Shown: positions 34,750 through 44,205 of the stretch, one piece after another
Position numbering within the stretch: the first letter of the stretch is position 1
How the letters are laid out: the number at the start of each line of letters is the position of its first letter
Origin: Hippea sp. KM1
GTDB taxonomy: Bacteria; Campylobacterota_A; Desulfurellia; Desulfurellales; Hippeaceae
NCBI RefSeq assembly: GCF_000526195.1
Contig: NZ_JAFP01000001.1
Coordinates: 248,001 to 312,000 of the forward strand
Length of the DNA: 64,000 nucleotides
Direction of reading: 5' to 3'
Notes under the pieces: generated by a model
What the model saw: only the letters and a program-made list of their open reading frames with translations
Told to the model about the DNA's origin: nothing
The model's database searches: none
Made by a program: the position numbers and the translations under genes

Positions 34750-35322
34750 ATGGCATTTCATTATGAATTGAGATTTGGAGGAGTAGGTGGACAGGGTTCC
34801 CTCACAGCAGGAACCATTCTTGCCCATGCAGCCGTTTTTAGAACCAAATACTATGCTACGCAGGTGCCTACATATACATCCCAGGTTAGGGGTGGTGCAG
34901 CAAAGGCCGACATTATTATTTCCGATGAGCCGATAACATTCCCTGAGTCAACCAATGTTGACTTCTTCTTGTCAACCCATCAGAAGGCCTATGATGCATA
35001 CAAGGGTGATTTGAAAGAGGGTGCCTATGTTTTGGTTGACTCCGGTTTAGTTGTTGTTCCGGATGAGGATGCCAAAAAATACAAGGTTTATGAGTATCCG
35101 CTTGTTAGGACGGCCAAATACGAGATAGGCAATGTTGTTACGATGAACATATTGGCCGTTGGAATCTGTCTGGGTCTTACAGAGGTTTTGCCCATCGATG
35201 CAGTCAGAGATACGGTTAAGGAAGAGGTGCCTGCAGCATTCCTTGATATGAACATGAAGGCCTTTGATATGGGCTTAGAGGTGGGCAGGAAGTTCAAGGC
35301 TGAGGGGCCAACAAAGAAGTAA
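34750..35322 (+). CDS. oorC: 2-oxoglutarate:ferredoxin oxidoreductase gamma subunit
   Basis: 190 residues. The start, RFGGVGGQGSLTAGTILA, is the diagnostic gamma-domain loop. TYTSQVRGGAAKADIIIS follows. It completes the four-subunit enzyme and ends the operon ahead of a strong terminator. Confidence 0.9.
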   Translation: MAFHYELRFGGVGGQGSLTAGTILAHAAVFRTKYYATQVPTYTSQVRGGAAKADIIISDEPITFPESTNVDFFLSTHQKAYDAYKGDLKEGAYVLVDSGLVVVPDEDAKKYKVYEYPLVRTAKYEIGNVVTMNILAVGICLGLTEVLPIDAVRDTVKEEVPAAFLDMNMKAFDMGLEVGRKFKAEGPTKK

Positions 35323-35348
35323 ATCCTGTTTTTGGGATTTAACCTAAA

Positions 35349-35388
35349 AGGGGTTGTGGCTTAAAAAGGCTGCAACCCCTATTTTTTT
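35349..35388 (+). terminator. Rho-independent terminator of oorDABC
   Basis: Stem AGGGGTTG/CAACCCCT enclosing a further imperfect stem, followed by seven T at 35382-35388. Confidence 0.85.
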
Positions 35389-35410
35389 GTCTAAAAAGGA
35401 GGATTGAGGT

Positions 35411-36271
35411 ATGGCTTATTTTCCTGAGTTGTGGTTTACAGAGAAATACACGGGAACCTGCGGTTTTACATTCAAGGTGAAAAGGGTTCTAAACACCCAG
35501 CAGAGTCCGCTTCAGAGGCTTGATATTTTAGAGACATACGATTTTGGCAGGGTGATGCTGCTTGACGGTTTGATTATGTTCACAGAGAGGGATGAGTTTG
35601 TTTACCATGAGATGATAGCGCATCTGCCATTGTTTGCCGCCCATGAGCCTAAAGATGTTTTGATAATCGGCGGTGGTGATGGTGGAACGGCAAGGGAGGT
35701 GTCAAAACACACATATCTAAACAGTATTACCAATGTTGAAATAGACGAGGTGGTGGTTGAAAATAGCAAGAAATATACACCATTTGTTGGCTCTGGCTTT
35801 GACAATGACAGGGTTAATCTGATTATTGGCGATGGTATTGAGTTTGTTAAAAACAAGAGTGAACTTTACGATGTGGTTATAGTGGATTCAACCGATCCGT
35901 TCGGACCTGCTGAGGGTCTGTTCAATGTTGAATTTTACACCAATGTCAGAAACATTTTAAGGGAGGGTGGCATTGTTGTGGCTCAGGCCGAAAACGCCTA
36001 TTACGATAAGCGATGGATGATGCGCTCGGTAAACAACATGAGAAAGGCGTTTGGTGTGGACAATGTTGCCATATACCAGGCCGCCATTCCCACATACCCC
36101 TCAGGCACCTGGGTTTTTGCCATCGGCTGGAAGTCGGGTGAGCATCCAAGGGATAGGTTTGATAGCGATAGGTTTGAAGGATTGGGTTTGGATTTGAAGT
36201 ATTACAACCCCGAAATCCACAGGGCTGCATTCGTTTTGCCCAATTATGTGAAGGAAATTTTGAAAGGGTAA
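35411..36271 (+). CDS. speE: Spermidine synthase
   Basis: 286 residues. The decarboxy-SAM binding motif is VLIIGGGDGGTAREV, and VDSTDPFGPAEGLF contains the catalytic Asp region. It transfers aminopropyl from decarboxylated SAM to putrescine or a related diamine. AAGGAGG lies upstream. No SAM decarboxylase gene is in the window. Confidence 0.92.
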   Translation: MAYFPELWFTEKYTGTCGFTFKVKRVLNTQQSPLQRLDILETYDFGRVMLLDGLIMFTERDEFVYHEMIAHLPLFAAHEPKDVLIIGGGDGGTAREVSKHTYLNSITNVEIDEVVVENSKKYTPFVGSGFDNDRVNLIIGDGIEFVKNKSELYDVVIVDSTDPFGPAEGLFNVEFYTNVRNILREGGIVVAQAENAYYDKRWMMRSVNNMRKAFGVDNVAIYQAAIPTYPSGTWVFAIGWKSGEHPRDRFDSDRFEGLGLDLKYYNPEIHRAAFVLPNYVKEILKG

Positions 36272-36278
36272 TAAAAAA

Positions 36279-36298
36279 AGCGGGGCAGTTGCCCCGCT
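36279..36298. terminator. Bidirectional terminator between speE and the porin gene
   Basis: AGCGGGGCA/TGCCCCGCT hairpin between convergent genes. On the minus strand it is followed by seven T, on the plus strand by GTGGTTTTG, so it is stronger for the porin transcript. Confidence 0.85.
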
Positions 36299-36320
36299 GT
36301 GGTTTTGTGATTTTGCTTGA

Positions 36321-37553
36321 TTAGAAGCTGTAGGTGTAAGCCATGAAGTAGGAGTTGCCGCTATAACTTGTCGTTATCGGGTTGGCAGCTGTTGCAGCTG
36401 GATCGTATGCCTTTGTCTTAATGTGGTCATACTCAAGCATCAATGTTGTGTATTTTGTTGTCTTTATAGATGCATTAACGAAAACAGTCGAATTTTTCTT
36501 TATTTGATTTGCAGCGAATCCACCATTTTTAAATTTTAGATGGCCATATCCTGCAGCCACAGAAACACAAGCCATAGGTGTAATTTTAGCTTCCAAGTTC
36601 CAAGCTGTATATTTTGTTGTCTCTATGCTGTTAGTTGTTCCGTTCCACCAGTAAGAGGGTGGAGTTGATAAAGCTCCTGTTGTTGCGACTCCAGCTAATG
36701 CGTTCATGCCCTTTGCATGGGCATACTCACTCTGAACGGTTACCATAGATACGGGCAGAACTATGCCAAAAGTATAACCCACACCTGTTTTCGATGTTTC
36801 TGTCCATGTTGCAGGGTTTATATTTAGAATCTTATCATTCTCTGTTACAACACCACCGTAAACCCTTGCTGGTGCACCAAAACCGGTCTCGAAGTTTACA
36901 CCCACATTCAAACCGATTGTTGGGAATGTTCTTCTATTTTGGGATAAACCAGCTCCATAAGTTGCATAGTTAGAGTTCATGAAGGCGAACTTAAAATCAA
37001 GGCTTGCTGTATCGGCTATGTCGAATTTACCACCCACAGCAACCTGAGGAGACCTTGGGGCTGCTCCGTTGAGACCCGCTATTCCGTTAGGTAGCATATT
37101 GAAAGAGGTGTAGTTAGCTTCAAATGTGTTGTCGGTCTGACCTACTAACACATAGAGGCCGTTGTCAAATGTGTGTTTAATATAAGCATGTCTTAGGTTT
37201 ACACCAGCTGTTCCTGTTCCTATCTCCAATTTACCAGATAGGTTTGCATCCTTGTTGGAGAAGTTGAAGCCAAACTTTGTTCCTGCACCATTCATTGTGA
37301 AGCCTTGGAAGTTCAGCTTATTCTGAGCCCTATCACTTACATTGTTATTTCTGCTTTTGAAAGCCGTGTTTGCGGTCAAACCGTTTGTCCTGCTTGCCCA
37401 ATCTGCTGTGAATTTAAGTGCTCCATACAACTGAACCTGGGTATCACCCTTTACGGCAACTGTGCCAGCCTGTGCGGATACAGGAGCAGATACAGTAGCT
37501 ATACCACCTACCAATGCTGCTGCTGCTACCAAAGAAATCAACCTTTTCTTCAT
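36321..37553 (-). CDS. Outer-membrane porin
   Basis: 410 residues with a signal peptide MKKRLISLVAAAALVGG and likely cleavage after VSAQA. The mature chain alternates polar and hydrophobic residues, is rich in Gly, Thr, Asn and Tyr, and ends AYTYSF, the aromatic C-terminus recognised by the Bam complex. It is most likely a trimeric diffusion porin. Two bacterial N-glycosylation sequons are present: D-A-N-L-S at residues 102-106 and E-A-N-Y-T at 145-149. It is monocistronic with its own promoter and terminator. I see no close named family. Confidence 0.85.
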   Translation of the reverse strand: MKKRLISLVAAAALVGGIATVSAPVSAQAGTVAVKGDTQVQLYGALKFTADWASRTNGLTANTAFKSRNNNVSDRAQNKLNFQGFTMNGAGTKFGFNFSNKDANLSGKLEIGTGTAGVNLRHAYIKHTFDNGLYVLVGQTDNTFEANYTSFNMLPNGIAGLNGAAPRSPQVAVGGKFDIADTASLDFKFAFMNSNYATYGAGLSQNRRTFPTIGLNVGVNFETGFGAPARVYGGVVTENDKILNINPATWTETSKTGVGYTFGIVLPVSMVTVQSEYAHAKGMNALAGVATTGALSTPPSYWWNGTTNSIETTKYTAWNLEAKITPMACVSVAAGYGHLKFKNGGFAANQIKKNSTVFVNASIKTTKYTTLMLEYDHIKTKAYDPAATAANPITTSYSGNSYFMAYTYSF

Positions 37554-37691
37554 GTTTAAAACCTCCTAACAAAGTTTTTCAAAATTTTCTGCATCGCTTC
37601 CACATAATAAGCCCAACCCTCTTGTTTGTCAAGCCCCTTTCTCACTTTTTCTTTAACTCCCACCCCCTTAGTTAAGAAATTCACATTCCCT

Positions 37692-37719
37692 ATTCTATAT
37701 ATTTTTCTCGGCAAGTCAA
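37692..37719 (-). promoter_or_regulatory. Sigma-70 promoter of the porin gene
   Basis: On the minus strand TTGACT (37719-37714) and TAGAAT (37697-37692) are spaced 16 nt, giving a leader of about 130 nt. AGGAGG lies just before the ATG. Confidence 0.7.
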
Positions 37720-37777
37720 TAGAAAATTTTAATTTTATTTAATTTTTTAGCTGGCATATTAGTTCGATTTTTTGGTC

Positions 37778-37805
37778 TTGACAGGATTTATATGATGTAT
37801 AAAAT
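37778..37805 (+). promoter_or_regulatory. Sigma-70 promoter of the aminotransferase gene
   Basis: TTGACA at 37778-37783 and TAAAAT at 37800-37805, spacing 16 nt (an overlapping TATAAA is at 37798). The leader is about 30 nt. Confidence 0.7.
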
Positions 37806-37842
37806 TCACCCACTTATACAAATGAGGGGGAGGTAATATATA

Positions 37843-39195
37843 ATGTTGGGGAATCCTGACAAGAAATTCTCAAATTTTTTTAACAGCGTAAAGCCATCCG
37901 GTTTAAGGCTTGCCCAGACTGTATTCGAAAAGAGGCTAAAGAGGGATATAGCAGAGGGTAAAAAGCCTATAGAGGCCGTTAATGTTGCCATCGGCAGCGT
38001 TTCTTTAAAAACCCACCCCAAATTGCTTCAGAGGTTTTTGAATCCAACAGATGAGGAGTTGATCAACGGTATATGGAGATACGGTGAGACACCCGGAACC
38101 CAGAAGGCCAATGAGGTTTTTATAAAGATAATAAAGGCGTTTCTGCCTGAGGGGGTAAATCCCAGGCTCTATTCCATAATTCAGGATGGCGGCTCGGGGG
38201 CTATGAGGACGGCTATCTTGGGTTTGTGTGGTGATGCCGGTGCTGATGATAGGCCGTTGCTTGTTATGAATCCCACATACACCAATTACAAGGCGGTGGC
38301 CGATGAGCTTGGCAGAAGGATTGTTGCGGTTGAAAGGGCCTTAGACAGAAGCGGCAACTTCAACCATGTCGCCGTTGAGAAGATAGAGGAGGCTGTCAGG
38401 AGGTATAAGCCGGGTGCTTTGTTGATCATCCCGTATGATAACCCCTCGGGACAACTGATGAGGCAGAAGACGATAAACGAGTATGTCAGGATTTGCCTTG
38501 AGAACGATATGTTTATCATAAGCGATGAGGCATACAGGGGGCTTTACTATACAGACGATGAGCCGCCGAGTGTGTGGCGGGTGACGGATAGGGATGTGCC
38601 GGGGATTGAGAGTGCAGGCATAAGGATAAGCATAGAGAGTTTGTCTAAGACATTTAACTCATGTGGCTTGAGGATGGGTGCCCTGGTTACCGACAATGAG
38701 TCTTTCAGGGATAGGGCTGTTGCGGCCAATACCACCTATCTATGCCCCTCGATAATCGATCAGCACATAGTTGAGGGTCTGTATGAGGAGAGCTATGAGG
38801 ATATAAAAGGATGGATTGCCTCGTTGAGGGATTACTATAAAAAGCTGCTTGAGTATATGTATGAAGAGCTAAAGAAGCGCCTGCCCGATGCCATTGTGTC
38901 AAAGCCTGAGGCCTCTATCTATATGGTTGTGGATCTTAGGGATATGGTCGATGAGGATTTCGAGGCAGAGGATTTTGTGATGTATTGCGCAAAAGAGGGC
39001 GAGGTTGAGATAGACGGTAAGCGATACACCCTGCTTGTTAGCCCCATGTGGGGTTTTTACAATGTTATAGAGGGCAGAAACCCGGGCCATACGCAGGTTA
39101 GGATAGCCTGTGTTGAGCCTGAGGAGAAGATGATGATTGTGCCTGAGCTTTTTGCCGAATTGTTGAAGGGGTATCTGGCCAAAAGAAGAAGGTAA
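37843..39195 (+). CDS. PLP-dependent class I/II aminotransferase
   Basis: 450 residues, fold type I. The PLP Lys is in SIESLSKTFNSCGLRMGAL. IIPYDNPSGQLMRQ holds the substrate-contact Asn-Pro, and FIISDEAYRGLYY carries the Asp that binds the pyridine nitrogen. The substrate is undetermined; alanine or aspartate type is plausible. It is longer than usual (about 400). GGGGGAGG precedes the start. It is monocistronic, behind its own promoter. Confidence 0.82.
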   Translation: MLGNPDKKFSNFFNSVKPSGLRLAQTVFEKRLKRDIAEGKKPIEAVNVAIGSVSLKTHPKLLQRFLNPTDEELINGIWRYGETPGTQKANEVFIKIIKAFLPEGVNPRLYSIIQDGGSGAMRTAILGLCGDAGADDRPLLVMNPTYTNYKAVADELGRRIVAVERALDRSGNFNHVAVEKIEEAVRRYKPGALLIIPYDNPSGQLMRQKTINEYVRICLENDMFIISDEAYRGLYYTDDEPPSVWRVTDRDVPGIESAGIRISIESLSKTFNSCGLRMGALVTDNESFRDRAVAANTTYLCPSIIDQHIVEGLYEESYEDIKGWIASLRDYYKKLLEYMYEELKKRLPDAIVSKPEASIYMVVDLRDMVDEDFEAEDFVMYCAKEGEVEIDGKRYTLLVSPMWGFYNVIEGRNPGHTQVRIACVEPEEKMMIVPELFAELLKGYLAKRRR

Positions 39196-39254
39196 TTTTG
39201 TAATATATACATTAAAAATAGTTGAGGAAAAATAAAGTTAATTTGTAAACTATA

Positions 39255-39283
39255 TTGACTTTTTTTTATATTTCTGGTAAGTA
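39255..39283 (+). promoter_or_regulatory. Putative promoter of the acyl-CoA synthetase pair
   Basis: TTGACT at 39255-39260 and TAAGTA at 39278-39283 with 17 nt spacing. The -10 is imperfect; the leader is about 25 nt. Confidence 0.5.
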
Positions 39284-39314
39284 TTCCCCCTAAAAGAAAC
39301 GGGAGGTCTTTATT

Positions 39315-40994
39315 ATGACAAGGCATAACATGGTGAATTACGATGAAGAGGTTAAGAACTTTAAGCTTGAGGTGCCCGAGTATTACAACTTTGCGTTTGA
39401 TGTTGTGGATAAGTGGGCCGAAGACAGGACAAAGCTGGCCCTTGTATGGGCGGATACCCCGGGTAAGAACATAAAGAAATACACCTTTTGGGATATATCG
39501 GTGATGTCCAACAAGTTTGCCAATGTTCTGCTTAAGCTGGGCATCAAAAAGGGCGATAATGTGTTTGTTATGGTTCCCCGCATCGTTGAGTGGTATGCGG
39601 TTATGCTGGGGCTTAATAAGGTGGGTGCTGTGGCCCTGCCTGCACCAAACATATTGATGGCTGAGGATATAAGATACAGGATCAGGAAGGGTGAGGCCGT
39701 TATGGCTATAGCCAGCGCCTCCAATGCCTCGAAGGTTGAAGAGGCCTGCTCAAACGGCGACTGCCCAAGCCTGAAGGTCAAAATGATTATAGATGGAGAC
39801 CTTGAGGGGTGGCTATCGTTTGAGAATCAGATGGATATGGCCTCGGATAAACTCTCAAGGGACGATGTTGAGCCGACAAAGGCTACCGATCCGCTTTTGA
39901 TATACTTCACAAGCGGCACAACGAAGTATCCCAAGATGGTGATGCATGATCAGGCATACGCCTTAGCCCACATCGTTACGGCCAAATACTGGCACGACCT
40001 AAAACCCACCGACCTGCACTGGACGATTTCCGATACAGGGTGGGGAAAGGCCGTCTGGGGCAAGCTATACGGACAGTGGCAGATAGGCGCTGCTGTCTTT
40101 ATGCATAATGCGGGTGCTCACTTTGACCCAAAGATAACGCTGAAGCTTTTAACCACCCAGGGCATAACATCCTTCTGTGCTCCGCCGACGGTTTACAGGA
40201 TGTTGATTCAGGAGGATTTGAGCCAGTATGACTTTTCATCCTTGAGACATTGCACATCCGCCGGTGAGCCTATAAACCCTGAGGTGATAAAGGCGTGGAA
40301 GAATGCAACAGGCACATTGATTTACGATGGTTATGGTCAGACGGAGACCGTTTTGATTGTGGCCAATTATCCGTGCATGCCGATAAAGTATGGTTCTATG
40401 GGTAAGCCCGTGCCGGGTTATGATGTGAGGATTGTTGATGATGATGGAAACGATATGCCTGTTGGTGAGCCCGGCCATATAGCCGTTAAGATAAAACCCA
40501 ACCACCCGATAGGCATAGCTAAGGAGTATTACAAGGACGAGGCCGCAACGGCTGAGGCCTTCAGGGGTGATTTCTATTACACGGGCGATAGGGCCTATAT
40601 GGATGCGGATGGTTATTTCTGGTTCTATGGAAGGGCCGACGATGTTATTAAGTCTTCGGGATACAGGATTGGACCGTTTGAGGTTGAAAGCGCCCTTCAG
40701 GAGCATCCGGCTGTAGCAGAAAGCGCCGTTGTTGGAAGCCCGGATCCCATAAGGGGTACGATTGTTAAGGCGTTTATCATACTTGCAAAGGGTTATGAAC
40801 CCTCAGAGGAGCTAATCAAGGATATTCAGGATTTTGTCAAGAGCAAGACAGCACCTTACAAATACCCGAGGGAGATAGAGTTTGTTAAGGAATTGCCCAA
40901 GACCATAAGCGGTAAGATCAAGAGGGCGGTTTTGAGGAGAATGGAGATAGAGAAGAAATTGGGCAAAAAAGGCACAAACGGTTCGTTTGTTTAG
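39315..40994 (+). CDS. AMP-forming acyl-CoA synthetase (medium-chain/acetate type)
   Basis: 559 residues, ANL superfamily. The phosphate-loop A3 motif is YFTSGTTKYPKM, A5 is YDGYGQTET, A8 includes DDVIKSSGYRIGPFEVE, and A10 KTISGKIKR carries the adenylation Lys. The subgroup resembles medium-chain acyl-CoA or benzoate-CoA ligases more than classical Acs, whose length is about 650. It activates a carboxylate with ATP and CoA. It sits 9 nt before a second synthetase; a GGGAGG site precedes the ATG. Confidence 0.85.
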   Translation: MTRHNMVNYDEEVKNFKLEVPEYYNFAFDVVDKWAEDRTKLALVWADTPGKNIKKYTFWDISVMSNKFANVLLKLGIKKGDNVFVMVPRIVEWYAVMLGLNKVGAVALPAPNILMAEDIRYRIRKGEAVMAIASASNASKVEEACSNGDCPSLKVKMIIDGDLEGWLSFENQMDMASDKLSRDDVEPTKATDPLLIYFTSGTTKYPKMVMHDQAYALAHIVTAKYWHDLKPTDLHWTISDTGWGKAVWGKLYGQWQIGAAVFMHNAGAHFDPKITLKLLTTQGITSFCAPPTVYRMLIQEDLSQYDFSSLRHCTSAGEPINPEVIKAWKNATGTLIYDGYGQTETVLIVANYPCMPIKYGSMGKPVPGYDVRIVDDDGNDMPVGEPGHIAVKIKPNHPIGIAKEYYKDEAATAEAFRGDFYYTGDRAYMDADGYFWFYGRADDVIKSSGYRIGPFEVESALQEHPAVAESAVVGSPDPIRGTIVKAFIILAKGYEPSEELIKDIQDFVKSKTAPYKYPREIEFVKELPKTISGKIKRAVLRRMEIEKKLGKKGTNGSFV

Positions 40995-41003
40995 GAGGGT
41001 GCC

Positions 41004-42698
41004 ATGTTAAGTTATGCGTTTGAGGGTTCAACGACCAAATTCATCGCCAAGACCATAGGCGATATGCTGGATGAGAATGCAGAAAAGTATGCAAACAACG
41101 ACTGTATCGTTAGCCTCCATCAAGGCGTAAGGATGACATACAGGGAGTTTAAGCAGGAGGTTGACAGGCTTGCAAAGGGGCTTTTAGCCTTGGGCATCAA
41201 AAAGGGCGATAAGGTGGCCATATGGTCAACAAATAATGTGGAGTGGGTGTTAACGCAGTTTGCCACGGCCAAGATAGGCGCCGTTTTGGTTACGATAAAC
41301 CCAGCATACAGGACAAACGAGCTTGAGTATGCGCTTAAGCAGTCCGAGGTTAATACGCTGATATTAATAGAGAACTTCAAAACCTCTGATTATATACACA
41401 TGTTTTATGAGGTTGCCCCGTTTGCAAGGGGTGCCATACCCGGACAGATCCATTCAAACAAGCTGCCCCATCTTAGGAATGTTATATGCATAAGCGATAC
41501 CAAACATACAGGCATGTTTAAGTGGAAGGATGTTCTTGCGATGGCATCGAAGGTGGACGATAGCGAGCTTAGGGATAGGCAGAGGATACTCGATTTTGAT
41601 GATGCCATAAACATCCAATACACCTCAGGCACGACCGGATTTCCTAAGGCTGCCACATTGAGCCACTTCAACATAATCAACAACGGCTTCTTTGTCGGAG
41701 AGGCGATGAAGTTTACCGATAAGGATAGGCTGTGCGTGCCCGTGCCGTTCTATCACTGCTTTGGTATGGTTATGAGCAATTTGACATGCGTTACCCACGG
41801 TGCAACGATAGTTCTGCCGAGTGAGTATTTCAACGCCGAGGCCACACTTGAGGCCGTTGAGAAGGAGAAGTGCACCGCACTGCACGGGGTTCCAACGATG
41901 TTTATTGCCGAGCTTGAGCATCCACGCTTTAAGGAGTTTGACCTAACCAGCCTAAGAACAGGCATCATGGCCGGTTCGCCTTGCCCTGTTGAGGTTATGA
42001 AGAGGGTAAACAAAGAGATGCATATGGAGCAGGTCGAGATAGCATACGGCCAGACCGAGGCAAGTCCCGTTATAACCCAGACATTGGCCGATGATACGCT
42101 TGAGCATAGGACGGAGACGGTTGGAAGACCGCTACCGTTTATAGAGGTTAAGATAATAGACCCAGAAACCGGCAGGATATTGCCGGTTGGCGAGCAGGGT
42201 GAGCTGTGCGCCAGGGGTTATAATGTCATGAAGTATTATTACAACAACCCTGAGGCAACAAAAGAGGCGATAGATGAGGATGGATGGCTGCATACGGGGG
42301 ATCTGGCAACAATGGATGAGGATGGCTATTTTAAGATTACAGGCAGAATAAAGGATATGATCATCAGGGGTGGTCAGAACATCTATCCGAGGGAGATAGA
42401 GGAGTTTCTCTATACCCATCCAAAGATCGCCGATGTCCAGGTTATCGGTGTGCCTGACAGGAAATACGGCGAGGAGGTTTGCGCCTGGATCAGGCTTAAA
42501 GAGGGTGAGACGGCAACAGAAGAGGAGATTAAGGAGTATTGCAAGGGCAGGATAGCCCATTACAAGATTCCAAGATACATCAAGTTTACCGACTCATTCC
42601 CCATGACCGTTACGGGCAAGATCAGGAAGGTGGAGATGAGGGAGATCTCCATAAAAGAGCTCGGCCTTGAGGATATAGCAAAGATAAAAACGGCATAA
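41004..42698 (+). CDS. AMP-forming acyl-CoA synthetase (FadD/AcsF2-like)
   Basis: 564 residues, ANL superfamily. A3 is QYTSGTTGFPKAATLSH, A5 is IAYGQTEASPV, A8 is DMIIRGGQNIYPREIEEFL and A10 is MTVTGKIRKVEM. It is clearly a different subgroup from its neighbour, so the pair likely handles different acids. AGGAGG lies ahead of the ATG. A terminator follows. Confidence 0.85.
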   Translation: MLSYAFEGSTTKFIAKTIGDMLDENAEKYANNDCIVSLHQGVRMTYREFKQEVDRLAKGLLALGIKKGDKVAIWSTNNVEWVLTQFATAKIGAVLVTINPAYRTNELEYALKQSEVNTLILIENFKTSDYIHMFYEVAPFARGAIPGQIHSNKLPHLRNVICISDTKHTGMFKWKDVLAMASKVDDSELRDRQRILDFDDAINIQYTSGTTGFPKAATLSHFNIINNGFFVGEAMKFTDKDRLCVPVPFYHCFGMVMSNLTCVTHGATIVLPSEYFNAEATLEAVEKEKCTALHGVPTMFIAELEHPRFKEFDLTSLRTGIMAGSPCPVEVMKRVNKEMHMEQVEIAYGQTEASPVITQTLADDTLEHRTETVGRPLPFIEVKIIDPETGRILPVGEQGELCARGYNVMKYYYNNPEATKEAIDEDGWLHTGDLATMDEDGYFKITGRIKDMIIRGGQNIYPREIEEFLYTHPKIADVQVIGVPDRKYGEEVCAWIRLKEGETATEEEIKEYCKGRIAHYKIPRYIKFTDSFPMTVTGKIRKVEMREISIKELGLEDIAKIKTA

Positions 42699-42723
42699 TC
42701 TAAAATAAACGCAAGACTTATCA

Positions 42724-42747
42724 AGCCGGCTTAGGCCGGCTTTTTTT
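42724..42747 (+). terminator. Rho-independent terminator of the synthetase operon
   Basis: Stem AGCCGGC/GCCGGCT with a TTAG loop and seven T. Confidence 0.9.
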
Positions 42748-42753
42748 ATTGCC

Positions 42754-42779
42754 TTGACAAAAGATTAAAAATGTAGGAT
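42754..42779 (+). promoter_or_regulatory. Weak promoter candidate before murE
   Basis: A full TTGACA at 42754-42759 directly after the terminator, but the best -10 (TAGGAT at 42774) is only 14 nt away; a 17-nt spacing meets GATTTT. Confidence 0.35.
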
Positions 42780-42795
42780 TTTAGAAGCGGCCTTT

Positions 42796-44205
42796 GTGGT
42801 CAATAAGATTTTTAGGGTTTTAGCTATGGAGTGTTTGGATAGGATAGAGGCATTCAGGCCGATTGATATGGTTTATGATTCCCGCCAGGTTGGTGAGGGT
42901 TTTGTCTTTTTTGCCATAAAGGGTGCAAATGTAAATGCAAACAGGTTTGTGCCGGACATTCTGGATAGATTCAAAAGGGTATTGGTTGTAAGCGAGGAGT
43001 CCTTTGGTGATGAGCGGTGTATAAGGGTTGATGATGTAAGAAGATGTATGGGGCTTGCAGCCGATAGGTTCTTTAATCGTCCGTCCAAAAGACTCAAGGT
43101 TGTGGGTATTACAGGCACAAACGGCAAGACAACCACAACATACCTTCTAAGGAGCATCTTTGAGAATAGCGAGATTATAGGAACAACCGGATGGACGCTG
43201 AAGGAGGAGAGGTTTAAGCTAAACAACACAACGCCTGAGTCGTTGGATCTGCACAGGATACTAAACAGGATGGTTTTGGCCGATACAGAGTATTGCTTTG
43301 TTGAGGTTTCCTCTCATGCCTTGAGCTTTAACAGGATCGAGGGTGTCGATTTTGCTTTGAAGGTGTTTACCAACATATCGCAAGATCACCTGGATTTTTA
43401 CGGCAGTTTTGAGAATTATGCAAAAACAAAGCTTTCTTTCTTTGAAAGGTTGAAGCCCAAGGTTGTAAACGCCGATGATGATTATGGCAGAACGCTTATA
43501 GATGCTGCCACAATCAGCTATGGTTTTTCTGAATTTGCTTTCATAAGGCCTATAGTTTATGAGTATTCGCTTGATGGCATAAAGGCCAAGCTCAATGCGG
43601 CAGGCAGAATTCTCAATATAACATCGCCGTTGATAGGTGATTATAACCTCTATAACATAATGGCCTCTGTTGGTGTTGCCTTCTTCTTCGGGGTGGATTT
43701 TGACAGGATTGAGGAGGGTATAGCAAAAAGCAAGGGCGCACCGGGCAGGCTTGAGTTTTTCAAAAAAGACGGTGCCTATGCCGTTGTCGATTATGCCCAT
43801 ACGGATGATGCAATGAGGAATGTTTTGTTGACCCTGAATAAGATAAAGAAGAACAGAATCATAACGGTCTTTGGTGCAGGTGGCGATAGGGATAAAACAA
43901 AGAGGCCCAAGATGGGGTCTGTGGCAGAAGAGTTAAGCGATGTTGTTGTGATTACAAGCGACAACCCAAGGAGCGAGGAGCCTATAGCCATAATTGAGGA
44001 TATATTGAAGGGCATAAAGGACAAGAAGAAGGTTATAGTTGAGCCTGACAGGTTTGAAGCCATAAAGAAGGCCCTGGATATGGCTGAAAAAGGCGATATA
44101 GTGGCCATTCTGGGCAAGGGGCATGAGGATTACCAGATTTTGAGGGATAAGACAATCCACTTTGACGATAGAGAGACGGTGAAGAAGCTTTGGAATTTGG
44201 AATAG
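42796..44205 (+). CDS. murE: UDP-MurNAc-L-Ala-D-Glu:meso-diaminopimelate ligase
   Basis: About 460-469 residues. ATP site GITGTNGKTTTT, and the substrate-specific loop TSDNPRSEEP with the DNPR motif that selects meso-diaminopimelate. It adds the third stem amino acid. The start is uncertain: GTG 42796 has no clear ribosome site, while ATG 42826 (MECLDRIEAF) lies after a weak TAGGG. It opens the cell-wall gene set and overlaps murF by 16 nt. Confidence 0.92.
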   Translation: MVNKIFRVLAMECLDRIEAFRPIDMVYDSRQVGEGFVFFAIKGANVNANRFVPDILDRFKRVLVVSEESFGDERCIRVDDVRRCMGLAADRFFNRPSKRLKVVGITGTNGKTTTTYLLRSIFENSEIIGTTGWTLKEERFKLNNTTPESLDLHRILNRMVLADTEYCFVEVSSHALSFNRIEGVDFALKVFTNISQDHLDFYGSFENYAKTKLSFFERLKPKVVNADDDYGRTLIDAATISYGFSEFAFIRPIVYEYSLDGIKAKLNAAGRILNITSPLIGDYNLYNIMASVGVAFFFGVDFDRIEEGIAKSKGAPGRLEFFKKDGAYAVVDYAHTDDAMRNVLLTLNKIKKNRIITVFGAGGDRDKTKRPKMGSVAEELSDVVVITSDNPRSEEPIAIIEDILKGIKDKKKVIVEPDRFEAIKKALDMAEKGDIVAILGKGHEDYQILRDKTIHFDDRETVKKLWNLE

